This document shows, piece after piece, positions 35,064 to 43,983 of a stretch of DNA of 64,000 nucleotides. Made by a program: the position numbers and the translations under genes. The DNA is from JASTVH01 sp042862465 (GTDB lineage Bacteria; Pseudomonadota; Gammaproteobacteria; Pseudomonadales; Oleiphilaceae): NCBI GenBank assembly GCA_042862465.1, contig JASTVH010000004.1:402863-466862 (forward strand). The letters are read 5' to 3'. Within the stretch, counting starts at the first letter, position 1. Each line of letters begins with the position of its first letter. The notes under the pieces are model-generated. The model did not search any database. It was given only the letters and a program-made list of their open reading frames with translations, and had not been told where the DNA came from.

Positions 35064-38035
35064 TGCGAGAATTCCTGGTCTTCGGGCTTAATGGCGTCTT
35101 GGTCGTCCGGCAAGTTGGCCGGCAACTTGAGGGTGACCCTGGTCCCCTGTCCCTTTTCGGGAAGGGCGGGACTATCGACCTGTATCGTGCCGTAATGTTC
35201 CTCGATGATGCTATAAACCAGGGAAAGACCGAGACCGGTCCCCTGGCTGGGTCCCTTGGTGGTGTAGAAAGGCTCGAATATGTGATCGAGTTGGTCAGCG
35301 GGAATGCCGCATCCCTCGTCCAGAACCTCGATAATAGCGGAGTACCCTTCGCGTTTTCCACTGATGGTGATGTGGGCGCCATCCGGCGACGCGTCCCGGG
35401 CGTTGCCGAGCAGGTTGATGAAGACCTGCACCAGGCGCTGCTCGTCGCCGATCACCTCCAGGTCGTCCGCCACCAGATTGTCGTACTGGATCTGGCGTTC
35501 CTTGTCGCTCAGCGAAAGCAGGTTGATCGCTTCCTGGATGCAGCGGGCCACATTGGCCGGTTCGTGAGGCGCGCTGGGCTGGTGGTTGCCGGAGCGGGCA
35601 AAGTTCATCATCGATTCCAGGATGCGGGAAATCCGCTGGGTCTGCTGGAGAATCTGATCGGCGGATTCCAGTACCCCGGCTTCCTCGGTTTCCAGTTTCA
35701 TGTTCTGCGCCAAGCAGGCGATTCCGGTGACCGGGTTGCCCACCTCATGGGCGACCCCGGCCGCAAGACGCCCGACTGAGGCCAGACGTTCGCTGTGAAT
35801 CAGTTCGTCTTCCAGCAGGCGGGTTTCGGTCTGGTCTTCCACCAGCAGCACGCTGCCGCCCTCGGGGTGGTCGGGGCCGGCAATGGCCGATTTGTGCAGG
35901 TTGAACCAGTGTGGGCGGCCCTTGATGTCCATGCGGTGCTTGTATATATGCAGCTGCTCGCCATCGGCAAAGGCGGCCAGCAGGTCACCCCAGGGTTCGG
36001 GCAGGCTGACCAGGGTAGCGCCGGTGATGATATCCGCCTGAACGCCGGTCAGTTCGGCCATGGCCTGGTTCCACATCAGTACCTCGCCATCGCTGCCGAT
36101 GGAGCAGGCGGCAATGGGCAGGTTCTGCAGGGTCTGGCGGTAGTGGCGCCGCAGGCTATCGAGCTGGGCGGCGAGACCGGTGAGGCGTGTCTGATAGGCC
36201 TCCAGGGTACGCTCCACATAATGGATGTCGTGGGCCGGGTCATTGCCGGTCAGGGGTTTGTAGCCGAGGTAGCGCTTGACGATATCCAGGGCCACGCCCG
36301 GTCCCATCAGCCCCGAGAGATTTACCTCAATCTGGTCACGCAGGCGCCGCAGCTGGTAGGGACGGTACTCCACGTCCGGCAGGTGCAGCTGGGCCAAGGC
36401 CCGTTCCACCTCGCGCCGGGCGACCGACTCACCCAGAGGCGGCGTCAGCTGTTTCTTGAAATCTTCCGAGGAGGTGGCCGTCAGTTCCCGGCGCTTGGGG
36501 CGTGACAGGGCACCCAGGGAGCAGGCCTGGGCGGTACTGGTTTCCTCGGTGGAAGTAGGCGTCAGCATCGAAACCAGTGCAAATACTGCGATATTCAGGG
36601 TCAGCGCGCCAAAAATGAAAATGTGCCAGTTGCCGCGCTCGATGGGGTAGGGCAGGCTCAGGCCCGCCCATTCGAACAAGTTGATATGGAAGGTGAAGGG
36701 CAGCACCAGGGTCACCAGCCAGATCACAATGCCCACCAGCATGCCGGCAATCACGCCGCGCCGGTTGCCTTCCGGCCAGAAGATCACGCCCAGGGCACCG
36801 GGCAGCAGCTGCAGGGCACCGGAGAAACCCAGAACCCCCAGCAGGGCCAGATCCAGGCTGCTCCCCAGCCATTCGTGGAAGGCCAGGGCCAGCAGGATAA
36901 TCACGCCGATCAGCAGTCGCCGCACCCAGCGCAGCCAGGCATAGATATTCTGCTTTTCCAGCGGCGGGCGCAGGGGCAGGACCACATGGTTGAGCACCAT
37001 GCCCGCCAGGGCCAGGGTCAGCACGATCATCAGCCCGCTGGCGGCCGAGGTCCCGGCCAGGTAGGCCAGGATGGCGAGGGCCGGATGATCGAGGGCCATG
37101 GCGATGCCGATCGGGTAGAACGCCGGGCCGGTGGGGGCGGCCAGCTGGATGCCGCCCCACAGCAGAATCGGAATGGGCAGGGCCAGTAGCAGCAGGTAGA
37201 GCGGCAGGCCCCAGCTGGCCTTGGACAACCCCCGGGGGCTGGCGCTTTCGGTGAAGGTCATGTGGAACATGTGCGGCATCACCAGGGCGGCGGCAAACGA
37301 CATCAGCAGCAGGGCCCGCCAGCCGCCATCCCCCAGGCGGCGTTCAAAGGCACTGATCCGCGGTGCCTGGGCCTGCAGCCACTGGTCGAGTCCGTCCAGT
37401 CCGCCGAACACCGAGAACAGCACTACCGCGCCCAGGGTGAACAGGGCCACCAGCTTGAACAGGGCATCGAAGGCGATGGCCATCACCAGCCCTTCGTGAT
37501 GCTCCATGCCGGTTCCCCGGCGGGCGCCGAACAGCACCGCAAACAGCACTACCACCGCACAGAAAAAGGCGGCCAGCATGCTCTTGGGGGCATCCGGTAC
37601 CAGGATCTGGATCGACGTGGTCACCGCCTGGATCTGCAGGCTCAGCAGCGACAGGATGGCGGCCGCCGAGCACAGGGTGACCAGGGTGCCGGCCCACTGG
37701 CTGCGGTAGCGGAAGGCGAACAGGTCGGCCAGGGAGGTCAGCTGGTAGGCGCGGGTGATGCGCAGGATGGGGTGCAGTAACACCGGGGCCAGCAGGAAGC
37801 TGCCACAGATACCCAGGTAATAGGCTAGGTAGCCGTAACCGTATTCGTAAGCCATACCAAGGGCGCCGTACACCGCCCAGGCGCCGGCAAAGACGCCGAG
37901 GCTCAGGGTGTAGGTCAGCGGATGACGTGACCAGCGCCGTGGTAGCCAGCCCTTTTCGGTGGCATGGGCCAGGGCAAACAGGCAGGAAAGATAGGCCAGG
38001 CCGATCAGGGCCAGCTCGATGAAGCTAAAACTCAT
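35060..38035 (-). CDS. cbrA: Sensor histidine kinase CbrA with sodium/solute symporter-like domain
   Basis: In this 991-residue protein residues 1 to about 490 form a multispan SSF (sodium/solute symporter) domain with a long run of membrane helices. A linker follows, then a PAS domain (about 640-740, with LPIAACSIGSDGEVLMWNQA), the dimerisation/phosphoacceptor helix with GVAHEVGNPVTGIA and an ATPase domain (VFINLLGNARDAS, EPFYTTKGPSQGTGLGL). The fusion is the CbrA hallmark; in Pseudomonas the symporter part has been linked to histidine uptake. It probably couples nutrient transport or metabolite level to CbrB phosphorylation. Confidence 0.95.
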
Positions 38036-38201
38036 TGGGGTCCCTGCGGCTTTCGAGCCAGAAGGCCAGTCCGATCAGGGCGAACCAGACCAGGAAAGGG
38101 CGGTACCAGGCGCTGCCCGGTTCGATCCACCAGTCCATGATGGCGGGCGAGAAGATATAGATCGCCAGAACGAGCAGGAAGACCAGCCTGTAGATGTACA
38201 T
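38025..38201 (-). CDS. cbrX: Small membrane protein CbrX, overlapping cbrA
   Basis: The 58-residue frame from ATG 38201 begins MYIYRLVFLLVLAIYIFSPA. It has two hydrophobic stretches (residues 5-19 and about 35-48) and ends just inside cbrA (overlap 38025-38035). The length, two-helix plan and position directly before cbrA match cbrX of Pseudomonas, whose translation is coupled to cbrA. It is too small for a function to be read from sequence. A ribosome-binding site is weak (GGAG at about 13 bases), so the start is slightly uncertain. Confidence 0.8.
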   Translation of the reverse strand: MYIYRLVFLLVLAIYIFSPAIMDWWIEPGSAWYRPFLVWFALIGLAFWLESRRDPNEF

Positions 38202-38283
38202 GGTGACGGTTGTGCTCCGTTGCCTTGCCGATATTTGCAGTCGTGCCGAACAAGTCTGACCGGGCCGCCCCCGGCTGGCAAAT

Positions 38284-39174
38284 TTACCTGGGATTCTGTT
38301 GCGGCATGCTCAGGGTCGGCGGCAGTGCCTGCGGGTTCCAGTGCGCCGCGCCCCAGGCCAGCAGTTCGCCCGCCGGGGCGCCAGCAAGATCGGCCGGTGG
38401 CGCGTGCTGCAAAGCCGCCAGTGCTCGCTGCAGGTTCTGGGCGGGCGTGCTGTCGTCGATCGCCGGAGCCCGGTTCTGCTTGCTCAGCTTCTGTCCATTG
38501 TCGGCCAGGATAACCGGGAAGTGCAGGTAGCGCGGGGGTGCTTCGGCGAGGGCTTCGTACAGGTTCAGCTGCAGGGGCGTGGAGTCGAGCAGGTCGCTGC
38601 CGCGCACCACGTCGGTGATGCCCTGGTCGATATCGTCGCAGACTACCGCCAGCTGGTAGGCGTAAAATCCCTCCTTGCGCTTGAGGACGAAATCGTCCAC
38701 TTCCACCTGCGGCGAGTAATGCTGGGGGCCCTGCAGGCGGTCCTGCCAGTCCAGTGGGTGGTCGGCGATGGCAAAGCGCAAGGCGTAGGGAGGAGCCACA
38801 TTCCAGTTGGGGTGGCTGCGACAGCGCGCCGGGTGAAGACCACCATGGGCTGCCAGCTGCTTGCGGCTGCATGTGCAGGGGTAGGTCCGGCCGGCGGTCT
38901 TCAGTTGGTCCAGCATGGCTTCATAGGCGTCGTGCCGTTGGGACTGGAAGCGGACTGTTTCATCCCAGTGCAGCTGGTGATGCTCCAGACTCTGCAGGAT
39001 CTGGTCCGCCGCTTCCGGGGATTCGCGTAGCGGGTCCAGGTCTTCGATCCGCACCAGCCAATGGCCCTGTTGCGAACGGGCATCCAGATAGCTGGCCACG
39101 GCGGCAACCAGCGAGCCGAAGTGGAGGGGGCCGGTAGGGGTGGGAGCAAAGCGGCCGCGGTAGGGTGCGGTCAT
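38284..39174 (-). CDS. gluQ: Glutamyl-Q tRNA(Asp) synthetase
   Basis: This 296-residue protein resembles the catalytic half of glutamyl-tRNA synthetase without the anticodon-binding domain. It charges glutamate onto queuosine of tRNA(Asp). The HIGH-type motif is PTPTGPLHFGSLVAAV, zinc-type cysteines occur in YPCTCSRKQL, and the KMSKS-type loop is GQKLSKQN. It follows dksA in the same direction, as in other gammaproteobacteria. Confidence 0.95.
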   Translation of the reverse strand: MTAPYRGRFAPTPTGPLHFGSLVAAVASYLDARSQQGHWLVRIEDLDPLRESPEAADQILQSLEHHQLHWDETVRFQSQRHDAYEAMLDQLKTAGRTYPCTCSRKQLAAHGGLHPARCRSHPNWNVAPPYALRFAIADHPLDWQDRLQGPQHYSPQVEVDDFVLKRKEGFYAYQLAVVCDDIDQGITDVVRGSDLLDSTPLQLNLYEALAEAPPRYLHFPVILADNGQKLSKQNRAPAIDDSTPAQNLQRALAALQHAPPADLAGAPAGELLAWGAAHWNPQALPPTLSMPQQNPR

Positions 39175-39181
39175 AGGCGGT

Positions 39182-39202
39182 CGGGCCGTGCGAGACGGCC
39201 CG
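39182..39202 (-). terminator. Hairpin after dksA
   Basis: CGGGCCGT and ACGGCCCG form an eight-base-pair stem with a five-base loop directly after the dksA stop codon. No clear T-run follows, so it may be a weak terminator or processing site between dksA and gluQ. Confidence 0.6.
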
Positions 39203-39210
39203 TTATTCGA

Positions 39211-39657
39211 TCAGATACCGGTTTGCTTTTCCCGGATTTCGGCGAGGGTCTTGCAATCGATGCAGAGCGTCGCCGTGGGGCGGGCTTCCAGACGGCGAAT
39301 GCCGATCTCGATGCCGCACTGGTCACAGAAGCCGTAGTCTTCCTTGTCGATGCGGTCGAGGGTCTGGTCGATTTTCTTGATCAGCTTGCGCTCGCGATCA
39401 CGGGTGCGCAGTTCCAGACTGAATTCCTCTTCCTGGGTCGCCCGGTCGCTGGGATCGGCATAATTGGCAGCGTCTTCCTGCAGGTGATGCACCGTGCGGT
39501 CGACTTCTTCCATCAGCTCCTGCTTCCAGCCCAACAGAATGTTGCGGAAGTGCTCGAGCTGAGCCTCGTTCATGTACTCTTCACCCTTCGCAGGTTCGTA
39601 AGGGGTGAAGTCGGTATAACCTTCGCGCGCTTTCGTTTTGGTGTCGTTGTTCGGCAT
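39211..39657 (-). CDS. dksA: RNA polymerase-binding transcription factor DksA
   Basis: A 148-residue coiled-coil protein that enters the secondary channel of RNA polymerase and acts with ppGpp in the stringent response. The start at 39657 (MPNNDTKTKAREGYTDF) gives the standard length. The coiled-coil tip has the conserved DxxDxA-type residues in YADPSDRATQEEE. The four-cysteine zinc finger CDQCG...CIDC is intact, so this is the Cys-type DksA. Confidence 0.96.
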   Translation of the reverse strand: MPNNDTKTKAREGYTDFTPYEPAKGEEYMNEAQLEHFRNILLGWKQELMEEVDRTVHHLQEDAANYADPSDRATQEEEFSLELRTRDRERKLIKKIDQTLDRIDKEDYGFCDQCGIEIGIRRLEARPTATLCIDCKTLAEIREKQTGI

Positions 39658-39895
39658 AAAGGCTGCCTCTTTAATCCACTTCCCGTCGACGGCTACGGAA
39701 TTCGTTGGGAAAACTTGGCCTGCCGTCGTTCTGATACCGGGCTCCGCACCGTGCGGAGCAGCAAACTTGCGAAAAATAGCAGAATACATCAGGGGGCGCC
39801 ACCTTTACAGCCATCCATTGTGACCCGGCCGTAAGGATGCCTGTGAGCCCCGTTTGCCGCTATCATGAGCGGCTTTTGCAACAGCGGAGTACAGC

Positions 39896-40606
39896 ATGCA
39901 GTTCGACCCGCCACTCCTGCGCGGCACCCTGGTCCAGCGTTACAAGCGCTTCCTTGCCGATATCGACCTCGCTGACGGCCAGCGTATCACGGCCCATTGC
40001 CCGAACACAGGCTCCATGCTCAACTGCAAGGCCCCGGGCAGTACCGTCTGGGTGACTCACAACCCCGACCCCAAGCGCAAGCTGGCCTATACCTGGGAAC
40101 TGGTGGAAACCGCGCCGGGTGTCGTCGCCTGCATCAATACCGCCCGCCCCAACCGGCTGGTGGAGGAGGCCCTCACGGCCCAGCGCATTCCGCAACTGGG
40201 CGGCTATCCAACCTTGCGCCGCGAGGTCAAATACGGCCAGGAGAAAAGCCGCATCGACCTGCTCCTGCAGGGACACCCGGAGCAGCCCGACGCCTGGATC
40301 GAAGTGAAGAACGTCACTCTGGGCGAAGACGAGCAGGGCTATTTCCCGGATGCGGTGACCACCCGCGGACAGAAGCACCTCAGGGAGTTGGCAACGCTCG
40401 CCGGGGAAGGTCAGCGTGCCGTTTTGATGTTCTGCGTCTGCCACAGCGGCGTGACCTCGGTACGCCCGGCCGACCACATCGATCCCGAGTACGGCCGGCT
40501 ACTGCGCGAAGCCATGGCCGCGGGCGTGGAAGTCCTGGCCTGGCAGGCGGAAATGTCGGCTGAGGGCATGGAGCTGGTGAGGGCCTTGCCTGTAACCTGC
40601 GGCTGA
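39896..40606 (+). CDS. sfsA: SfsA family DNA/RNA nuclease-like protein
   Basis: The 236-residue protein matches SfsA, named for stimulating sugar fermentation and carrying an N-terminal OB fold and a PD-(D/E)xK-like core. Conserved stretches are AHCPNTGSMLNC, TRPNRL-type INTARPNRLVEEAL, and WIEVKNVTLGE with the putative active-site E-x-K. Its true biochemical activity is unsettled. It is divergent from dksA. Confidence 0.93.
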   Translation: MQFDPPLLRGTLVQRYKRFLADIDLADGQRITAHCPNTGSMLNCKAPGSTVWVTHNPDPKRKLAYTWELVETAPGVVACINTARPNRLVEEALTAQRIPQLGGYPTLRREVKYGQEKSRIDLLLQGHPEQPDAWIEVKNVTLGEDEQGYFPDAVTTRGQKHLRELATLAGEGQRAVLMFCVCHSGVTSVRPADHIDPEYGRLLREAMAAGVEVLAWQAEMSAEGMELVRALPVTCG

Positions 40607-40647
40607 CCCCCGGCGTTGACGGGCCGGAAGCTTCAGACGTCAGGATC

Positions 40648-40980
40648 TCAGATGGATTCGTCCTGCACCCAGATCTGCCCGTCCCCCTCCCGACACCCTA
40701 AAGCCGTCAGCGCCTCACCCTGGCACGGGCCGGCAATGCAGTGGCCATCCTGAATCTTGAACAGCGCCCCGTGCGTCGAACACTGGATGAAGCGCTTATC
40801 CAGATCGAGAAAACGATTCGGCGCCCAGTTCAACTCGATCCCCAGATGCGGGCAGCGATTACGGTAGGCATGCACGACGCCGCGGTGGCGGACCAGGAAA
40901 AGGGCGGTGTCCTCAAGCTGGCATTCACGACTCTGGCCTTCCGCCAGTTCGGCGGAGGCCATCAGGGCGTGCCACGTCAT
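40648..40980 (-). CDS. Rieske [2Fe-2S] ferredoxin-like protein
   Basis: This 110-residue single-domain protein has both Rieske ligand motifs, CPHLG and CSTHGALF, spaced normally, so the 2Fe-2S cluster should form. There is no signal or membrane segment, suggesting a soluble electron carrier or a stand-alone Rieske subunit. The ATG overlaps the stop of the cyclic-nucleotide-binding gene (ATGA), implying coupled expression. The partner oxidoreductase is not in the window. Confidence 0.88.
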   Translation of the reverse strand: MTWHALMASAELAEGQSRECQLEDTALFLVRHRGVVHAYRNRCPHLGIELNWAPNRFLDLDKRFIQCSTHGALFKIQDGHCIAGPCQGEALTALGCREGDGQIWVQDESI

Positions 40981-41801
40981 AGCGGATTGTTCGAGCTGGA
41001 GCGGCTGGAGGCGCCGGCGTTGGGGTGATCCCGCAGGGCGTCGATCAGGCGCCGGTTGAGTTCGCCGATGTGGCGCGAGAGGGTGCGCAGCAGGCGCATG
41101 AAGGTTTCCGGCTGGGCCTGTACCAGTCGTATGAATTCGGTGCTGGGTACGCTCATGACGGTGACGTCGGTTTCCGCGATGACATGGGCGGTGTGAGGTG
41201 AATCCACCAGGGCCGAGAGCACTCCGAAGATTTCACCTTCCTCGACCGTGCCCACCTGCACCCCTTCCAGCTCCACCCGGGCGCGGCCGCGCATCAGCGT
41301 GTAAACTTGATCGGACGGAGTGCCCTGGGTGACCAGTCGGGTGCCCGCCCGGTGACGCAGAAAACCCGCCGAGGGGCGCAGACCGTAGCGGTTGGCATTG
41401 GCATACACCAGGGTCAGCAGCTGGTTTTCCAGCAGTAAAAGGGTGGTGAAGCGACGGGCAAAGGTGTGTTCGTGCAGCCGCTGTCCCAGCTCTGTGTGTG
41501 GAATCAGTTCCAGGGTACCGCTTTCCTCGCTTTCATAGCGCAGGGGCCACTGGGGCAGATCGGGAATGCTGAACAGATCGCCGGACTGCAGAATCATCGC
41601 CACCCGGTCACCCAGCTTGACGTCCAGCGTGCCGCGTTTGATACGCACCAGGCTGCCGGGCGGCACGATTTCCTCGCATTTGGAGCCGGGGAAGGTCTGC
41701 AGCTGATCGCCCGCGAGATCCCCGGACAGGGCTTCGCAGGTGGTATGAAAGCGATCAAGCAGCAGTTCGACCTGGTCGGGCTGTTCGCCGGGAAAGTACA
41801 C
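40977..41801 (-). CDS. Cyclic-nucleotide-binding domain protein without DNA-binding domain
   Basis: The protein has 274 residues and starts at a GTG with GGGAGA upstream. The first 125 residues look like a degenerate cNMP-binding barrel (IVPPGSLVRIKRGTLDV), and about 145-240 form a clear one (FLRHRAGTRLVTQG, GEIFGVLSALVDSPH). No helix-turn-helix follows, so it is not a Crp-type regulator. It sits with a Rieske protein and a pentapeptide protein, suggesting ligand-controlled redox or membrane function; this is inference. Confidence 0.8.
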   Translation of the reverse strand: MYFPGEQPDQVELLLDRFHTTCEALSGDLAGDQLQTFPGSKCEEIVPPGSLVRIKRGTLDVKLGDRVAMILQSGDLFSIPDLPQWPLRYESEESGTLELIPHTELGQRLHEHTFARRFTTLLLLENQLLTLVYANANRYGLRPSAGFLRHRAGTRLVTQGTPSDQVYTLMRGRARVELEGVQVGTVEEGEIFGVLSALVDSPHTAHVIAETDVTVMSVPSTEFIRLVQAQPETFMRLLRTLSRHIGELNRRLIDALRDHPNAGASSRSSSNNPL

Positions 41802-41810
41802 AGAATCTCC

Positions 41811-42161
41811 CTAGAGGGGGCGGTAACGCATGCGGGTGCCGTGATTGAGTGACATCACGATCTCATCCGCGGCGAGCGACAGCGGGAAGAAACAGCCTGA
41901 AATCTTGGTGCCGGCAATGCTGGCCCCCTCCAGGCTGGACTCGCGGAAGTCGATGCCACGCAGATCGGCGCCACGGAAATAGGCGTTGCTGAAATCCAGC
42001 CCCGAGGCATCCAGTCCGCGCAGGTCCAGCCCACGGAAGTCGCAGAAGGAGAAACTCGGCATTTTCTCCACTTTCTTGCGGGCTTCGTTGAACGCTTTGA
42101 CGTTCTCGTTGCGCAAGGCCTGATAGAGCGGGTGATCGATGACGCGGATGCTTTCGTTCAT
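41811..42161 (-). CDS. Pentapeptide repeat protein
   Basis: In this 116-residue protein about 50 residues in the middle follow the A(D/N)LXX rule (DFRGLDLRGLDASGLDFS, YFRGADLRGIDFRESSL), forming a short right-handed quadrilateral helix. Lengths of this kind are usually protein-binding modules; it is too short to resemble gyrase-protecting Qnr proteins. It starts the same-direction cluster with the cyclic-nucleotide-binding and Rieske genes. Confidence 0.82.
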   Translation of the reverse strand: MNESIRVIDHPLYQALRNENVKAFNEARKKVEKMPSFSFCDFRGLDLRGLDASGLDFSNAYFRGADLRGIDFRESSLEGASIAGTKISGCFFPLSLAADEIVMSLNHGTRMRYRPL

Positions 42162-42257
42162 AGCCTGACAGTTCCCTGGGGGCGACCCGACTGGCCGCCC
42201 GCGTTAAACCATTGACCTTTTCAGTATAGCCAAGGCCTTTCGCGCCGCCCGTGGTTG

Positions 42258-43814
42258 TTACAAACCGAAATGTTTGCGGACTTCGGCAATGATTTGGTCG
42301 GTCGCCGTCGTGGTGGCGCAGTCCACCTCCAGGGTGTACCCCTGCTCTTCGTCGGACAGGGGCTCGAAGTAGTGCTTCTGTTTTTCCATGATGACGGCGT
42401 CCGCCTCGGAGGGATCCTGACCGCTGTCGCAGCGTTTCTGCAGCCGTTCACGCATGACCGCCTCGTCCGCCGTGCAGTGGACCAACAGGTGTGGGGCGCC
42501 CTGGGCTTCGGCGATGTCGATCAGGGCCTGGCGCTCGGATCGGCGCAGGCAGGCGGCGTCGACGATAACCGGATAGCCGGCGGCCAACGCCCGCGACGCC
42601 AGCTGTTCCAGGCGCTGGTAAGTCTGGCTGTTGGCTTCCGGGGTATAGATGTCGATGCCCCGCTCATGGCTGTCTTCCAGCGCGGAGAGGCCGAACAGGC
42701 GCTTGCGTTCGACATCGGAACGGATGTGGATCAGGCCCAGCGCCTCTCCCAGCCGGCGGCTGACGAAACTCTTGCCGCTGCCGGACAGGCCGGTGGTGAC
42801 CAGCAGGTAGCGATTGGGAATGGCTTCGTAGGAATCGGCCAGCTCGGCATAGCGTTGGTACTTGGCCAGAAGGTCCGCGCGGTGGTCGACTTCCAGCTCC
42901 GGGTTGTCGCGCGTCAACAGCGCGATCTTGGCCCGAACCATGGCCCGGTAGGCCTTGTAGAAGTCGAGCAGGGGCAGCATGCCATAGTCGCCGGTCAGCT
43001 CCAGGTAACGGTTGAGCAGTCGACAGGCCTTGTCAGGGCGGCCGCGCAGCTCCAGGTCCATAAGCAGGAAGGCGAGGTCGTTACAGGTGTCGATCCAGCG
43101 GAACGACTCGTTGAATTCGATACAGTCGAACACCCGCACCTGCCCCTCATAGACAGTGACATTGGACAGGTGCAGGTCACCGTGGCATTCGCGGACGAAG
43201 CCGTACCGGTGCCGGGCCTCGATCAGGTCCTGCAGCCGCTCGAAGGTGCACAGGGACCAGGCTTCGATCTGCTCCAGCTGGTGGCGCAGTTGTGGGTCTT
43301 CCAGGTGCTCGCGGATCTGTGCGAAATTCTGCACCAGCGGGTCGCGCACCGCGTCCGGCTTGCCCCACTCGCCCTGCGTGGCCGGCAGGCCGGTGTGAAA
43401 GTCGGCCAGTTGCTGGGCCAGCTGGTCGATGTGCCAGTCCTCCAGCCTGTCTTCGGCGAGGAGACGGTCGAACATCTGCGACTGGTCAAACTGGTGCATG
43501 CGAACGGCGTACTCGAATGCCTCCCCCTGGCCATCCAGCTGTGGGTGCTGAGGGGTGCCTGTGATCGCGACCAGGGTCTGATAGATATCCGGCGCCAGCC
43601 GGCGGTTCAGGCGCAACTCTTCTTCGCAGTACAGTTTGCGCTGGGCCAGGGTGGAAAAGTCCAGAAACTCGAAGTCCCGCGGCTTCTTGATCTTGTAGGC
43701 GAACTGTCCGGTCAGCAGCACCCAGGAAATGTGGGTCTCAAGCACTTCAAAGTTGGAGACGGGGTGATCATAGAGGGTGGGATCCTGCAGGGCCTGAATC
43801 AGTTCGCTGCTCAC
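42258..43814 (-). CDS. Fused aminoglycoside-phosphotransferase-like kinase and P-loop ATPase
   Basis: In this 518-residue protein the N-terminal two thirds fold like APH/choline kinases, with catalytic HGDLHLSNV and metal-binding FDCIEFNESFRWID. The C-terminal third is a P-loop kinase with Walker A GLSGSGKSFVSRRL and a lid-like region. Such AAA-family ATPase fusions occur widely in Proteobacteria with unknown substrates. The catalytic residues look intact. There is no evidence that it confers antibiotic resistance. Confidence 0.85.
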   Translation of the reverse strand: MSSELIQALQDPTLYDHPVSNFEVLETHISWVLLTGQFAYKIKKPRDFEFLDFSTLAQRKLYCEEELRLNRRLAPDIYQTLVAITGTPQHPQLDGQGEAFEYAVRMHQFDQSQMFDRLLAEDRLEDWHIDQLAQQLADFHTGLPATQGEWGKPDAVRDPLVQNFAQIREHLEDPQLRHQLEQIEAWSLCTFERLQDLIEARHRYGFVRECHGDLHLSNVTVYEGQVRVFDCIEFNESFRWIDTCNDLAFLLMDLELRGRPDKACRLLNRYLELTGDYGMLPLLDFYKAYRAMVRAKIALLTRDNPELEVDHRADLLAKYQRYAELADSYEAIPNRYLLVTTGLSGSGKSFVSRRLGEALGLIHIRSDVERKRLFGLSALEDSHERGIDIYTPEANSQTYQRLEQLASRALAAGYPVIVDAACLRRSERQALIDIAEAQGAPHLLVHCTADEAVMRERLQKRCDSGQDPSEADAVIMEKQKHYFEPLSDEEQGYTLEVDCATTTATDQIIAEVRKHFGL

Positions 43815-43983
43815 AGTACACTCCTTTGCTGGATGGCATCGCTCAACGGCCGAGGCTATCTTTGTCCGACGCTATTCCGAGCCCTTGGCGATGCCCCATT
43901 GTTATTCGATGGCGACTCATCATAACCACCGTATTACTTTTTTGACACTCACTCGCCATGTCCAGCCGTTATAATGCCGCGCC

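Noticed and set aside
42255..43925. 556-codon plus-strand frame
   Set aside because: It is antisense to the fused kinase/ATPase gene, which keeps its catalytic motifs.
43930..43980. TTGACA and TATAAT just before mrcB as a promoter
   Set aside because: The hexamers are 22 bp apart, too far for a sigma-70 promoter; the TATAAT may still serve with an unseen -35.
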